From contig CM019715.1 in the NCBI GenBank assembly GCA_009760885.1, positions 22,223,642 through 22,287,641 of the forward strand: a stretch of 64,000 bases of DNA. Reading direction: 5' to 3'. Position numbers and translations under genes: made by a program. Under the pieces are notes generated by a model. The model was not told where the DNA came from. It made no database searches and worked only from the letters and a program-made list of their open reading frames with translations. Below are positions 54,815 to 64,000 of this stretch, in pieces; position 1 is the first letter of the stretch; every line of letters starts with the position of its first letter. The DNA comes from Achatina immaculata (taxonomy: Eukaryota > Mollusca > Gastropoda > Stylommatophora > Achatinidae).

Positions 54815-55262
54815 AAATACAGTAAAATACTAAAACTTAAGCTTTAGACAAGATGCAAAATACTCTAAGCTTCAAATAAGATACCAACTGTGCTAAGATA
54901 CTATAATTTAAGCTTCAGACAATATGTGAACTATGCTAGATATTACAATTTAAACTTCAGACAAGATATGAAATATGCTAAGATACTACAGTTTAAGCTT
55001 CAGACAAGATGTGAACTATGCTAAGATACTACAATTTAAGCTTCATTCATGATGTGAACTATGGTAATATACTAAAATTTAAGCTTCAGACGAGATGTGA
55101 ACTATGGTAAGATACTACAATTTAAACTTCGGACAAGATGTGAACTATGCTAGATACTAAAATTTAAGCTTCAGACAAGATGTGAACTATGCTAAGATAC
55201 TAAAATTTAATCTTGAGATAGAGATGCAAAAATGTAATAAGATACTAAAGTTTAAGCTTCAG
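54815..55262 (+). repeat. 43-44-bp minisatellite between the convergent genes
   Basis: About ten diverged units of agatactaaaatttaagctt followed by cagacaagatgtgaactatg. Confidence 0.9.
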
Positions 55263-55880
55263 GATAAGAGCCAAAGTGTAGTAGGGTGCTACTTAGTTTC
55301 TTGTCTCAGTGTTTCTAATAATATAGTCATACTTTAGGGGCTGTGTTGGCAATCGTTCAAAGTGTGAATGTTTGAATTGATCATCTCTAATTCAGAAGAA
55401 ACTCAAAAGCTTTCACACTTTGTAAAGACCATACAAGTTGCATATCAACATCCAAGCCCAGAGCTGGTGATGCATAAAAAATGTTCAGTGAACCAGACGA
55501 AGAGTCGATGAAAGCAGAGCATATTGTGTGATGTATCAAACTGTACAGTTTCAGTTCAGCCGTCTATCCATCAGGAGGCCATCGATCTGGTATTTCTCGT
55601 CCATTCAGACAAACAGATGATGTTTATGACAGAATGTATCATCATTCCAAGGCTCAACCTTTCAAGTATCACCCAGGATCCAACAGTGGCAACAGATCCA
55701 TCCACTTGGTCAAGCATTGATATATATATATGGAGATAATGGAATGTATTGAGGAAGACAATAATTCGGAAAGTACTTCATGTAAGGTTTAAAAAATCCT
55801 AGCGTAATTCATGTATTGCCACTGATACGTTTTTTTTTAATAGGTCAGTTTTATGACAATTTTTTTTTACTTCGTCGCCA
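55263..55880. other. Intergenic sequence
   Basis: A short frame at 55524-55739 has no recognisable features. Nothing else is supported. Confidence 0.4.
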
Positions 55881-56270
55881 GTACCGCTATAGGTGATGTT
55901 CGCTACAGGTTTACCCATCATCACTACTGCTGTATGTGATACTTATCACAGTTCTATTCATAGCCAATGGCACTATAGTGGATACTTACAAGTTTTATTA
56001 CAACCTATACTATTATAGTGGATATCAGTTTTATTATAACCAGTACAACTGCAGTGGATTTTTATCACAGTTTTAATACAGTCAGTACCACAGTAGTTGA
56101 TATTTATCCGAGTTTTATTACCATCAGTACCACAGTCGTTGATATTTGTCATAGTTATATTACATTCAGTACCACAATGTTTGTTATAGTTTTATTCATA
56201 ACGAAGACCACTATGCTTGATACTTTTTACTTGCTGAGTATAACCAATCCCGCTGTAGTTGACATTCACC
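55880..56270 (+). repeat. Degenerate ~40-bp repeat overlapping the 3' end of the protease gene
   Basis: Units like ttattaccatcagtaccaca followed by gt.gttgatatttgt recur with drift up to the protease stop codon region. Confidence 0.6.
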
Positions 56271-57195
56271 ACATCATCAATAGTTCCACTGTGAGGATGG
56301 TCACAGCCGTACCAGATGCTCCCCAGTATGTAGACAGGAGCGCCACTTGATCCTGGACATGTCGCTGTTGTGTATGTGTACTGACTTAAATCTAGGTCAT
56401 AGCTTACAGGCTTTCTCTCTTTGACCTGTCCGAAGCTGATCTGTTTACTGCATCCATGCGGGTGTGAGATGATGACCGCTAGGTTATGTTTAGTGTCATT
56501 CTTGTAACCTGGCAATATGTGATCCCTAGGAAATAAGGCAGCTATGGTGAAGTGTTTCCTTAAGTAAATGTTAAGCAAGTCTGCAAGCTTCTTTGCCAAT
56601 TTTAAATCATGAGTGACGTATGTGAGGTCACACCAGTCGCCCTCGATGTTGCTTTGAACGCGAATGGTCTCTTGGAATGCCAAGACCTGGTGAAGGTCGG
56701 TATCGCTGCTGTCATAGAAGAAGTGGCACGTGGTGTGCGCGCCTTCAGCATCGTCGAAGACGACGTGGGCAGCTGTTCGGATGCAGATTTCGGCCCATTT
56801 CTGTTGTGGTGTATCGGACAGTTTACACAGTGGACAGGGGCATGTGCCCGTGTTCTCCCAAACTGGATATCTATTTACTCTGATCAGCCAACCTGTGCCT
56901 GTTCTCATCATGTCACTGCTCCTATACCCAGCGAAAGGGTACGGTCTGTCACTGTTGGGATAGGTGTCAGGTCTATCTAAGCTCGTGTACCTGACATCAA
57001 CACGTACAGTGATATCTGACAAAGCAAGGATCATGTTGTGAAGGTATTCATCACGGTAGCTAGCCGGTAGATGCTTTAAAGTAAAACTGTGAACAGGAAT
57101 GAAGTTTTTGTGGCCAGGATTTTTCTCACAGCTCGCCAAATGTTGATGAAGATCTGCCTCCCCTCTGCAGCTCACTTCAACTTCACATGTTCCTG
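56192..57195 (-). CDS. Trypsin-fold (PA clan) serine protease, terminal exon of gene 2
   Basis: The open frame runs on the minus strand from an acceptor (ataaacag| at 57196) to a stop at 56192-56194, about 334 residues. Counting from VSCRGE at 57175, the triad is visible: His137 in IRTAAHVVF, Asp183 in DWCDLTYV and Ser277 in TCPGSSGAPVY. These match the TAAH, D-L and GxSGxP motifs of chymotrypsin-like proteases. A CPCPLC cysteine cluster and GTGWLI lie before the His. No ATG starts the frame, and it enters in phase 1, so it is the last exon of a spliced gene. It converges with gene 1 across about 3 kb. The substrate is unknown. A viral-type or domesticated PA protease is possible, but a cellular gene with an intron is likelier. 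Confidence 0.75.
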
Positions 57196-57744
57196 TTTAT
57201 ACATGCAAATAAAAAATAGGATTATAATTTTATGTGAAACAACATCATCACCACAAAAATCCATTAAGGGTTAGCAATTATGGTTCTCGGACAACACACA
57301 AGTCCATATGTAACAGTTATCATGTACAAATGAACTACTCCTCACCACCTGTGATATAACTAGTTAAAACCATAAACAATCTTGTAACGAAGCTACTGGA
57401 AGACTAGCTTTCTAACGCCAGCCAGTGAGGTAGAGTTCCTCATGCGACTCACACTTATGGGTGCTATTTGGGACGACTGCCTCACAAGTCCTTCCTGAAC
57501 ACGAGGGATGTACGTGCATGGTAAATAACGTAACTAACGTCGGAACAATTTCCTCATTATTAGAAAAGTTACAAAAGATACTGATGAAACTACTGACCCA
57601 ATTATGTCCCTTGACATTTGCATGTTGCGGGGGTGTGAGGTGCTAGTGCCTTCACTATGGCCCTCGTTGTAAGGCCAGCACTTGTCCCATGAAAACCCCA
57701 GGTCCTCATTTCTTCGGCCTTGACACTAGTGGCGGACGGTACCG

Positions 57745-58340
57745 AAAAAAATATTGTGCAGCAATACAAACAAACAAAGCCAACCTCAAAGACAGGAAAT
57801 TACATCAAACTAAATACATTCCAAAACTCAACTGTAGCTCTATATTGGTTCCCCTCACACTGCATGATAAATGAAAATGAAAAAAAAGCAGATGCCCTCT
57901 CTATGCCAGGGCGCAAAATGGAACAAATCAATCATCCAATAACATTTCAAGAAGCAAAAACCATAATCCACTACAAATTAAACACCAACTTGAAAACAAA
58001 AATCAAAATAAGACCCGATTCATCAACTACAGAGATACCAGCAAACCACAGTTTTCCGTCTGAGAACGGGACACACGCACACTCCTGAGCCATCTCTGTC
58101 GTCTTGAAATACCGCGCACAAACGAATGTCCCTGCGACTTTGGTTATCCAGGCACCAGAACACATCCTGCAGACTTGGCCCCAGTCCACTCAAACCTCCG
58201 AGCACAGATCTGGCTCGAGGAAAAGGATCTGAAAGAAAAGCTATGGGACTTCCACTCGAGCCTGCAGAAGGCAGTAGACTTCTTCTGGGTGACGAGGCTG
58301 CAGATACAGCATGACTAACCAATTGGAAGAAGAAGAAGAT
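57745..58340 (+). mobile_element. I-like LINE 3' end with RNase H C-terminus, GAA tail
   Basis: The frame reads VALYWFPSHCMINENEKKADAL, the W-x-P-S-H-C...N-E-x-A-D-A motif of LINE RNase H, then MEQINHPITFQEAKTII and, in shifted frames, CPCDFGYP and KLWDFHSSLQKAVDFF. It ends gaagaagaagaag. It lies in the intron region of gene 2, opposite in strand. Confidence 0.78.
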
Positions 58341-58639
58341 CACAAATATTATGCTCAGAATTTTCGATGTCGAGACTTTCATATGCTGCTCTCTTAAAAA
58401 CTCAGTCACTTTGCAGGTATCCAGCTATTCTAGCCATGAATCTCACCACACAAATTGCCAACACCGAGAATAATTTTCTATGACTAAAATGAGAGTCAGC
58501 AATGACAACACTACTTTAAATACCATTACTGTAATCCGCACCTAGGTCTATTCTAGCTTGCCTTGCCTTGCCCACAGTGTCTGCACCATTGTCTGTACGT
58601 CCGCATCCTACATTTTAAAATGGGAAAAAAAATTCATTA

Positions 58640-58735
58640 TGCTCACATTGCATAACCGTTTCAAGTTTTATAAAAGCAAAAACAAATGGTTTTATAATAG
58701 CAAAAACTAATAGTTGTATAATAGCAAAAACTCTC
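58640..58735 (+). repeat. 25-bp repeat tract, left part
   Basis: Units ataatagcaaaaactaatag with tttt. The tract continues at 59204-59290 and was split by the LINE-B insertion. Confidence 0.7.
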
Positions 58736-58736
58736 A

Positions 58737-59203
58737 CTCTCTCTCTCTCTCACTCTCTCTCTCTCTCTGAACCTTAAGTGCCCAAGGCACATGGGGCTTC
58801 CGCAAGGGTTTTCCACAAATGCCTGTCCTTCGCCTTTTTTTCTGCTCTTGCCCAGGTGAGCCCTCTATTGCTCAACATCCTTTCTGTTGTTCTTCTCCAT
58901 GTCTCTTTTGGTCTACCCTTACTTCTGTTCCCCTGTGGTGTCCATCTTAGTGCTGTTTTTGGTAGTGAGTTATCAGTCATTCGGAGCACATGTCCCAACC
59001 ATCGCCAGCGTCTTTCCTCAATAACTGCTGTCAGTGGCTTCATCCGCATCTCTGCCAACAAGATGTTATTTCTTATGGTGTTTGGCCAAAATATTTTTCT
59101 AATTCTTCGTAAACATTTCCTGATAAGCATTTCTCCTTCTACGTGCATTTACCCTATCTGGTAAAAAAACCATCAGGCTACTACAGAAACAGAAGCAAGG
59201 GAA
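58737..59203 (-). mobile_element. LINE-B derivative with internal deletion and inverted 5' tip
   Basis: From left: AG tail, C-terminal coding part (minus frame to [12 protein letters not shown] at about 59117), then directly the LINE-B 5' leader segment [11 protein letters not shown] (minus), then the outermost 5' sequence (ccctatctggtaaaaaaa, cagaagcaaggga) on the plus strand. The flanks agcaaaaact at about 58724-58733 and 59204-59213 are a 10-bp target duplication. Confidence 0.78.
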
Positions 59204-59290
59204 GCAAAAACTAATAGCTTTATAATAGCAAAAACTAAGAGTTTTGTAATAGCAAAGGCTAATAGTTTTATAATAGCAAAAATAAATGGC
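59204..59290 (+). repeat. 25-bp repeat tract, right part
   Basis: Same unit as at 58640-58735. Confidence 0.7.
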
Positions 59291-59567
59291 ATACAAGCGT
59301 ATACTCTTTAACAAGAAATCTTAATGGCCTACAAAATATATACTTTATAGTCACAAAAAATCATACGATATATAATAACAAATGGTTACAAATGTACGTC
59401 CTATACGAAGGGTTCTCAAATAGGGTAGACTTTTAGGGTCTGGGAGGATGGAGTTGGGAGGACAGACTCAGACTTTCTGCACACCAAGATTTTATGGATT
59501 GTAGATAATCTATACAATGACATGGGGTAAACAGGGTAAAGGTAAAGGTCAAATCCCCCGTTTTCAT

Positions 59568-59800
59568 GCCATTAAGCCATAATGGGGATACAGTGTTAGG
59601 TCTGTTATTTCCAAGAACATCGGCACATGAACGTATGATGTGGTCAGTATCACGCCTGGACGCATTTGCCTACCAAGATTTCTCTGTTACCAATTTTTAG
59701 AGACTGGATGAACTCCTGGGCCTTCTTGATGTGTCCCGGAAAAAAAAAAGTCCCAAGGCTGGGACTTGAACCCGGTACCACCGGATTAGTAAACAGTGAA
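59568..59800 (-). mobile_element. tRNA-SINE, minus strand
   Basis: B box in reverse (gggacttgaacccggtacca), body agatttctctgttaccaat, and 3' end aagccataatggggat at the left. Confidence 0.75.
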
Positions 59801-60469
59801 AAGGGTACGTGGGACAAAAAATAAGAGGGGATGGGGAGTAGGAGGGTAGAGAACCACTTATAAAGCAACTGTCAATCTGTCCCACCTAACACTTAGCAAG
59901 GGAGATAACGCAATTGTTACATATCAGTTTTTTTTTTAATTTCATCACCCGGTACAAATCACTTCTTTTCTACCTTCTCTCCTCCCCACCCCCTTCAACA
60001 TCCTCACATACTTTAGACCTTTCATGACACAAATCACTGCTTTATAACAACAACAGCAACAACAAAATAAGAGGTTTACAAATGAATACGGCTGCTCATT
60101 CATTTCTTCCACAGTCAAAATGAACATTAACCTCTTTCTGCTGCTCTTCTCCAAGTTAGTGCCTTCACACTTGATTTACTGTGACTTTTACCTGTAAGAA
60201 ACATTTTCTGTGTTTAAATAAACGATTTTCCACATGTAAAAAACAAATCAAAGCTAAATAATAAGGCTAGCATGTACCAGACCTGACAGCTCTGCACTCC
60301 CTTATATGGATCCAATTTGTGGACAACATATTCAAGCCAAAATAATAATAATAATAACAGCTTCTTTCTTAAAGCGAGATGATGAACATCAAGTGACAGA
60401 GCAAAGTAACCAGCTCTAAGATGCTATAGAGCAGTAAGCATCCGTCCATGATGACAACATTTTTAGAGA

Positions 60470-60792
60470 AAGAAACAAAGATGACTGGGGCATGTAGCAA
60501 GAACACAGATGGCTGGGGCATGTAGCAAGAAACAAAGATAGCTGAGGCATGTAGCAAGAACACAGATGGCTGGGGCATGTAGCAAGAACACAGATGGCTG
60601 GGGCATGTAGCAAGAAACAAAGATAGCTGGGGCATGTAGCAAGAACACAGATGGCTGGGGCATGTAGCAAGAAACAAAGATAGCTGAGGCATGTAGCAAG
60701 AAACAAAGATAGCTGGGGCATGTAGCAAGAAACAAAGATAGCTGAGGCATGTAGCAAGAAACAAAGATAGCTGGGGCATGTAGCAAGAATAG
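60470..60792 (+). repeat. 28-29-bp minisatellite
   Basis: About eleven units of agatagctggggcatgtagc plus aagaaaca, alternating between 28 and 29 bp. Minus-strand frames of over 100 codons here are repeat artefacts. Confidence 0.93.
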
Positions 60793-61199
60793 ATTACAAG
60801 AATATGCTCAAGTAAATCCTGTATAACAAACTGGTAGAAGCAAGAATAACGTGAGGACAATCTAAACAAAAGCTAGGAATTTTTGTAATGCATCAGTGGC
60901 ATTTTTTTTCCAGGGTCAAGTGAAGAACTAGCAAACAACCAACATCACAAGGAGAGCAATGTGCCTAGAGGGTATAATGATATTCGAGGAAACATGAGTC
61001 AAACTTGAAAACAGAAAACACAAGCAGGAATTTTTTTAAAAAAACAGCATCTAGCAATAAACATTGCTTCAATTTTTGGCTGATCAGGACAATCAAACCT
61101 TGACAGAATTAGTTCTGTTAAGTATAATGATGCTAAAATAAAACTACTGTTATGTTTTAAAGACATGTTTTTAATATGATACAACTTTCTGTCGTCTTA

Positions 61200-61275
61200 A
61201 TCTTTGCTAAAGGTGCCTAACATCGTATCCCCACTATGCCTTAATTACATGGAAACGGGTATTGTACTTTAACCT
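61200..61275 (+). mobile_element. tRNA-SINE 3' remnant
   Basis: Only the family end is present: ggtgcctaacatcgtatccc, then tgccttaattacatgg. Confidence 0.5.
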
Positions 61276-61544
61276 TTGCCGTAAGTAAAGTATGCAAAAA
61301 CCTAGTACACATATAATAATAAACGTTGAAAATGTTATCTCAAACAATACTTGACTGCTTGAGATAGACTATTAGCACACAGAGAAGCCATTTTGGTATC
61401 TGTGTGTATGTGGGTTGGTGGGTGGTCTTGTGGTCGTGTGGTCTCTACCAATCAGCCGTTGGTGGTTTCTGATTTCCACAACCATCTATCCTTTGCTCTT
61501 TCTATGAGCTTGGTATACCAAGCTTATACATAGGGCTAGTATTG

Positions 61545-61692
61545 TATTTCGCCAAGTTTTCCTGTGTTTGGCAAGTTTTTCAATCTCATCAAGGGATTTT
61601 ATGCCTACAAATTTGGCCTCTCTTAACAGTGTCCTCTTTAGAGTTTCACGTGTTCGACCTCTTTTTCTTTAGCCTGTTATTGTTCCACTTCT
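61545..61692 (-). mobile_element. LINE-C short internal fragment
   Basis: Reverse complement of the GRPRETLKR to [10 protein letters not shown] segment (gtttttcaatctcatcaagg, gagtttcacgtgttcgacct). Confidence 0.65.
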
Positions 61693-61699
61693 TCCACGT

Positions 61700-62095
61700 G
61701 TTAGCTTTCTTATCATCTACCTTACTATATATACCCATATACACACATACCTACCTTACATATACCTACCTTACTATTAAATCAACAGATATTTGTCTCA
61801 CTTACCCATGATCTCTCCAATACTTGGAATTTCTGTGGAGGTTTAGAATTTTGTTAAACCATTTCTTTTGTGTGTGTTCTGGTATTTCATTACGTCAATT
61901 TTAACCCTTAGATTTAATCAGTGCCTGATACTGTAATGATATATTATTTTCTGTGCCATCAAGTTATGTTTTCATTAATAACTTTAACACTAGTAACACA
62001 GCATGCTTCTATTGTACTTCGCACTGTGTGAAATAGAAAAACTGCACTAGAGTATGAAACTGATTATGTGTTTCAGTCACAGATAAATACATCTA
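61700..62095. other. Unassigned sequence
   Basis: Nothing recognisable apart from a short ta-rich stretch. Confidence 0.4.
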
Positions 62096-62099
62096 AAAT

Positions 62100-62337
62100 C
62101 CAATGTCCCGCGGCATTTGCATGCCGTAAGGATACGAAGCTTGTAACACATTCACATTTCTAGGCCACCATAGCATTTGTCCTCGTTTTTGTTTTCCAGG
62201 GAAACCCCAGGTGAGCTTGGGTTGACCCCGGTACCTTTCGATCCTAAAAAAAAAATTCCGCGTGATTTCGAAATCGAACCATGGACCTTCTGATCGACAG
62301 GCGAGTGTACTAACCACTTACACTACCGTGGCACCTA
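62100..62337 (-). mobile_element. tRNA-SINE, minus strand, best-preserved head
   Basis: Right end: ccacttacactaccgtggca (A box side) and gatttcgaaatcgaacc (B box side), a tRNA-like head in reverse. Body: ttttccagggaaaccccagg. It differs from the other SINE bodies, so it may be a second SINE family. Confidence 0.65.
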
Positions 62338-62612
62338 TTTAAAAAATAGCTATGTCATAATAACACGATATCTTATTACATAATTCAGCTATGAAAGTTA
62401 ATGATAGCTCTGTGTATATACGGTAATGGTTCATTCATAGTGTGTATTAGACTTTGTATTAGAACATAAGATTTGATCCGGTTATTTACATTATGAAGGT
62501 TTTTTTTTAATTAAGAATGTGAACTGACTATGTGATTCAGTCTAAGCTTTAGACACTTATTCATTCGTTACATGTACTGCTGGTGGTCATTCTCCCCCAT
62601 ATTTCTATGGTA

Positions 62613-62945
62613 AGCCAGTCATAGTGTGTACTGTAACCAGTCATAGTGTGTACTGTAACCAGTCATAGCGTGTACTGTAACCAGTCATAGCTTGTACTGT
62701 AACCAGTCATAGTGTGTACTGTAACCAGTCATAGTGTGTACTGTAACCAGTCATAGTGTGTACTGTAACCAGTCATAGCGTGTACTGTAACCAGTCATAG
62801 CGTGTACTGTAGCCAGTCATAGTGTGTACTGTAACCAGTCATAGTGTGTACTGTAGCCAGTCATAGTGTGTACTGTAACCAGTCATAGTGTGTACTGTAA
62901 CCAGTCATAGTGTGTACTGTAACCAGTCATAGTGTGTACTGTAAC
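62613..62945 (+). repeat. 22-bp minisatellite
   Basis: About fifteen units of accagtcatagtgtgtactg plus ta, with single-base variants (gcg, ctt). Confidence 0.94.
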
Positions 62946-63107
62946 GACTTATACGATTCGTTTATAAAATATGAACGTGAAATACAGCATCATTTTCTAT
63001 GATCTGATTCGCTGGATTTACACATAAGGAGGTTAAAACAAACTGGAGCTTGCCTCTAGATTACCACAGAAATTAACAGAAAGACTGAAGTAATGTACTG
63101 TACTTAC

Positions 63108-63182
63108 AGTTGGTAGGAAATCCAACGGATCGTCAATAGTTTCTGCAGTCTCTGCGCTTATGAATAGTTTACACGTTTTCAT
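63108..63182 (-). CDS. Possible 5' coding exon on the minus strand
   Basis: An ATG at 63182 opens a 25-codon frame (MKTCKLFISAETAETIDDP...) ending exactly at a good donor, caact|gtaagt, in phase 0. An AT-rich TATA-like run lies about 80 bp upstream. It could be the first exon of the protease gene, but its phase 0 end does not fit the phase 1 start of the 57195 exon, so at least one other exon would be needed. No signal peptide is seen. Confidence 0.25.
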
Positions 63183-63260
63183 ATAACACTGCTAGCCGTG
63201 CACTCCTTATCTCCTGGTATTCTTTTTTGTTGCTGGCTTTGCCAACTCGCCAGATTTAGC

Positions 63261-63283
63261 CTATATATATATATATATATATA
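63261..63283 (-). promoter_or_regulatory. TATA-like (TA)n run upstream of the candidate 5' exon
   Basis: About eleven TA units on a unique background, about 80 bp upstream (minus strand) of the ATG at 63182. It may act as a TATA element or be a simple microsatellite; nothing decides between these. Confidence 0.15.
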
Positions 63284-63430
63284 GCCGGATATGCAAGAAA
63301 TTCCGTCACTTGGGAAAGTCCTACACTTTTACGCAGTACAGCAGCTCTTACATCGTATACGAGTATGTGCTTGTCTGCGTCGGGACTCCCAGGTTCGAAA
63401 CATTTAAATTTGCTTGTGGTTATAATATTC

Positions 63431-63538
63431 AGGTTAAACACTGGAATAGCTGATAACATTTCACTGAGGTTAAACACTGGAATAGATGATAACATTTCAT
63501 TGAGGTTAAACACTGGAATAGGTGACAACATTTCACTG
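63431..63538 (+). repeat. 36-bp tandem repeat
   Basis: Three units of aggttaaacactggaatag followed by .tgataacatttca.tg. Confidence 0.9.
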
Positions 63539-63819
63539 TTATGTGTACTTTACATTTCTTTCCTTTTTTGCAGAAACGAAAACAATAAAAATAAAACATA
63601 TATATAAACAAACACACATAACAAATATACGAAAGAAAAAAAAAGTACCTGGGGTTTCCCTATGAAAACAAAGCATCGATGACAGATGCTGGCATAGACA
63701 GAAGAGAAATAACGAAGTAGTATAGCAGCTTGAAATGAGCAAAGAAATAATGAAAACAACTGGAAATGTTTGGGCGAAATAGGGAAGTGTACTGGACAAC
63801 GTAATGAAGAAAATGTTAA

Positions 63820-63955
63820 TGGTTAAAATCTGTAGGAAAAAGCTGAGTGAAATTGTGTAGGAAAAAAAGTTGAGGGAAAAATCTTTTGGAAAAAGCTGAG
63901 GGGAAAAACCTGAAGGAAAAAGTTTAGGGAAAAATCTGAAGGCAAAAGATGAAAG
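63820..63955 (+). repeat. Purine-rich degenerate repeat
   Basis: Repeating ggaaaaagctgaggg and gaaaaatctg segments at about 20-bp spacing near the window edge. Confidence 0.6.
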
Positions 63956-64000
63956 GAAGCACAGTAGTAGGTGAGTGGACAAAAACTGGAATTAACTGGA

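Noticed and set aside
56192..57175. Protease as a single-exon gene starting at 57175
   Set aside because: The first codon is GTG, the frame continues upstream to an acceptor-like ataaacag, and no ATG is suitably placed; treated as a terminal exon.
60369..60869. 166-codon and two other overlapping minus-strand frames rich in YMPQ, CYMPQLSLF-type repeats
   Set aside because: They are produced by the 28-29-bp minisatellite read in different frames; there are no splice sites or a non-repeat domain.

Overview
This is a eukaryotic genomic window. It has canonical GT-AG introns, AT-rich introns packed with decayed retrotransposons, tRNA-derived SINEs and minisatellites, and no operon structure. A multidomain cysteine-rich extracellular protein sits among RTE-like, I-like and CR1/L2-like LINEs, Penelope-like elements and mariner fossils. 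This suggests an invertebrate, most likely a mollusc and perhaps a gastropod; the taxon is an inference and is not read directly from the sequence.

Gene 1 (+ strand, 1 to 53116) is the 3' part of one very large secreted-protein gene. I traced 23 exons whose splice phases all connect, giving 1171 in-frame codons and then a stop. The start of the gene lies upstream of the window. Module order: a fibrinogen-C-like/CASPR-type module (exons 1-3), three EGF modules (4-6), a von Willebrand D domain with a GDPH motif and a CGLCG motif (7-9), C8 (10-11), TIL plus a C-rich EGF/VWC-like segment (12-13), two EGF modules (14-15), a Kazal-like module lacking its fourth cysteine (16-17), follistatin-type FOLN+Kazal (18-19), a thrombospondin type 1 repeat (20), a second FOLN+Kazal (21) and a C-terminal cystine knot, CTCK (22-23). 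The vWD/C8/TIL/CTCK core is mucin/vWF/SCO-spondin-like. The mixture with a CASPR-like module and Kazal domains is unusual, and suggests a multimerising extracellular matrix or mucus protein with protease-inhibitor-type modules.

Gene 2 (- strand) converges on gene 1. Its terminal exon (57195 down to 56192) encodes a trypsin-fold (PA clan) protease with a visible His/Asp/Ser triad. Its 5' exons are not resolved; 63182-63108 is a weak candidate for an upstream exon.

Between exons the introns are built from repeats. I separated these families by their 3' tails: LINE-A (GAT tail; 16.1-18.47 and 28.6-30.48 kb), LINE-B (AG tail; five minus-strand copies and one interrupted plus-strand copy at 7.47-11.24 kb), LINE-C (32.9-34.98 kb plus seven fragments), LINE-E (TGAC/TGAA tail), an I-like RNase H LINE (GAA tail), a CR1/L2-like LINE (TCAA tail), Penelope-like elements with GIY-YIG remnants, a 1.5-kb repeat-rich retroposon called G here (GAA tail), tRNA-SINEs, a mariner pseudogene and a short IS630/Tc1-like TIR element. 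Many insertions are nested and have readable target-site duplications, so their order can be reconstructed. Two small duplications of gene 1 exon material (at 1.9 kb and 45.9 kb) are the most gene-relevant anomalies.
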